Positions 8,174-8,871 of a stretch of 8,871 nucleotides of DNA are shown one piece after another. Source of the stretch: Tannerella sp. (GTDB lineage: Bacteria; Bacteroidota; Bacteroidia; Bacteroidales; Tannerellaceae); NCBI GenBank assembly GCA_031283785.1, contig JAITBC010000222.1, positions 1 through 8,871 on the forward strand, written 5' to 3'. Under the pieces are notes generated by a model. It made no database searches. It was given only the letters and a program-made list of their open reading frames with translations, and had not been told where the DNA came from. Within the stretch, counting starts at the first letter, position 1. Every line of letters starts with the position of its first letter. The position numbers and the translations under genes are program-made.

Positions 8174-8871
8174 TCAGTTTCCATCGTTAGTCGCACCATT
8201 CCCCCATCCGGCATTTTGTACAAGATTGGGATTGTTTGTCAGAGCCAAAACGGGTATCGGGTAATAATATTGTTTGTCACTCCATACTTTCATGTTGTCG
8301 TTGTGGGTAAACCAGGTCAGGTAGTATCCGATTCCATTGCCGGCTTCGCGTATTTGGATTGAAGGCGAGGCAGGGTCAGCGCTAACTTGTACCGTAGCGC
8401 ATGTGCGTGCGTCCGCTTCACCGATAGCTTCTTTAGCGGCATTCAACCCGTCGGTTGAAGTATAATATATCACGTCGTATGTGCCGTTTTTATCCATGTC
8501 GAGCGCCTTATTAACAGCCGGAATATACATTCCCGTCCAACTCTTTTTCATCAGTTCGCCGCATTTCCATCGTCGCAGGTCGTCGAATCTAAAACCTTCG
8601 AGCAGCAATTCGACAGCCCGTTCTCGACGTATTTCCAGAATCACAGGGTCGGATATGTCGGGATAAAAGTTGTCTTTCAGGAATCTATCTGCCACTGTTG
8701 GTTTTGTATTCAGGCCTCCCGTGATACCTGCCCGTTTGCGCAGTGCGCCGATCGTATTCGCCCAGTCGGCATCCGTCAACGTTCCTTGTTCGGCCTTTGC
8801 TTCGGCATAGTTGAGCAGTATTTCGGCATACCTGAAAAGTTGAATCGCGTGTGTATTTTCGGTTTTTGTAT
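8174..8871 (-). CDS. SusD/RagB-family outer-membrane lipoprotein, C-terminal part (runs off the window)
   Basis: The frame is open to the right edge, so about 231 C-terminal residues are visible and the start lies outside. Family hallmarks are the TPR-like helix 'LFRYAEILLNYAEAKAE' (about 8830-8780), 'ALRKRAGI', the strongly conserved 'IRRERAVELLLEGFRFDDL' followed by RRWK, and the C-terminal 'YYYPIPVLALTNNPNLVQN' followed by AGW. SusD proteins are surface lipoproteins that cap a SusC TonB-dependent transporter and bind its ligand, so susC is expected just upstream, beyond the window. The stop is 7 bases before the phosphoesterase start, implying one operon and a ligand that carries phosphate. 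A TTG at 8779 is only an internal leucine codon, not a start. Confidence 0.93.
   Translation of the reverse strand, partial: TKTENTHAIQLFRYAEILLNYAEAKAEQGTLTDADWANTIGALRKRAGITGGLNTKPTVADRFLKDNFYPDISDPVILEIRRERAVELLLEGFRFDDLRRWKCGELMKKSWTGMYIPAVNKALDMDKNGTYDVIYYTSTDGLNAAKEAIGEADARTCATVQVSADPASPSIQIREAGNGIGYYLTWFTHNDNMKVWSDKQYYYPIPVLALTNNPNLVQNAGWGNGATNDGN

Noticed and set aside
8167..8223. Upstream start codons for the phosphoesterase (ATG at 8223 and 8184)
   Set aside because: They would overlap the susD end and put up to 19 residues before the signal peptide. ATG 8166 directly precedes a typical KR-then-hydrophobic signal.
8777..8779. TTG as the start of a short 201-residue SusD-like protein
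   Set aside because: The frame continues upstream to the window edge with conserved SusD sequence (LFRYAEILLNYAEAKAE), so the TTG is an internal leucine codon.

Overview
The window looks like a chromosomal segment from a member of the Bacteroidota, most likely order Bacteroidales. The evidence is a TonB-dependent receptor paired with a DUF4249 lipoprotein, a SusD/RagB-family protein, Bacteroides-type promoters (TTTG, about 20 bases, TAnnTTTG), A-rich leaders without clear Shine-Dalgarno sites, and a family I glutamate dehydrogenase. The genus cannot be fixed from the sequence alone.

Layout, left to right. A tRNA-Val(GAC) gene occupies the first 75 bases, followed by a plus-strand gene for an exported two-domain NIPSNAP-family protein (120-914). 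It converges, with only 24 bases between stops, on a minus-strand pair: a TonB-dependent receptor (1859-4189) and a DUF4249 lipoprotein (939-1853) separated by 5 bases, almost certainly one outer-membrane uptake operon of unknown substrate. A 278-base divergent regulatory region (4190-4467) carries two good Bacteroides-type promoters that share a perfect 16-base inverted sequence. The other promoter drives glutamate dehydrogenase (4468-5805, plus strand).

Downstream of gdhA the sequence changes character. A minus-strand block contains the C-terminal part of a SusD-like protein (running off the right edge), a secreted calcineurin-like phosphoesterase fused to a PQQ-type beta-propeller (6268-8166), and the N-terminal stub of a second phosphoesterase-type protein (MetallophosN domain, 6200 down to about 5919). 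The stub loses recognisable homology a few codons before a strong imperfect hairpin (5879-5907) and its open frame then runs antisense into the end of gdhA, so it is best read as a gene remnant. The phosphoesterase gene is visibly richer in G+C than the genes to its left.

Functionally, the right-hand block suggests a SusCD-type locus devoted to a phosphorylated substrate: SusD captures it at the surface, SusC (presumably beyond the right edge) imports it, and one or originally two phosphoesterases remove phosphate. The substrate is not indicated by the sequence. The left-hand TonB/DUF4249 pair is a separate uptake system, and gdhA links ammonium and glutamate metabolism. I saw no CRISPR array, no intact transposase and no phage genes.
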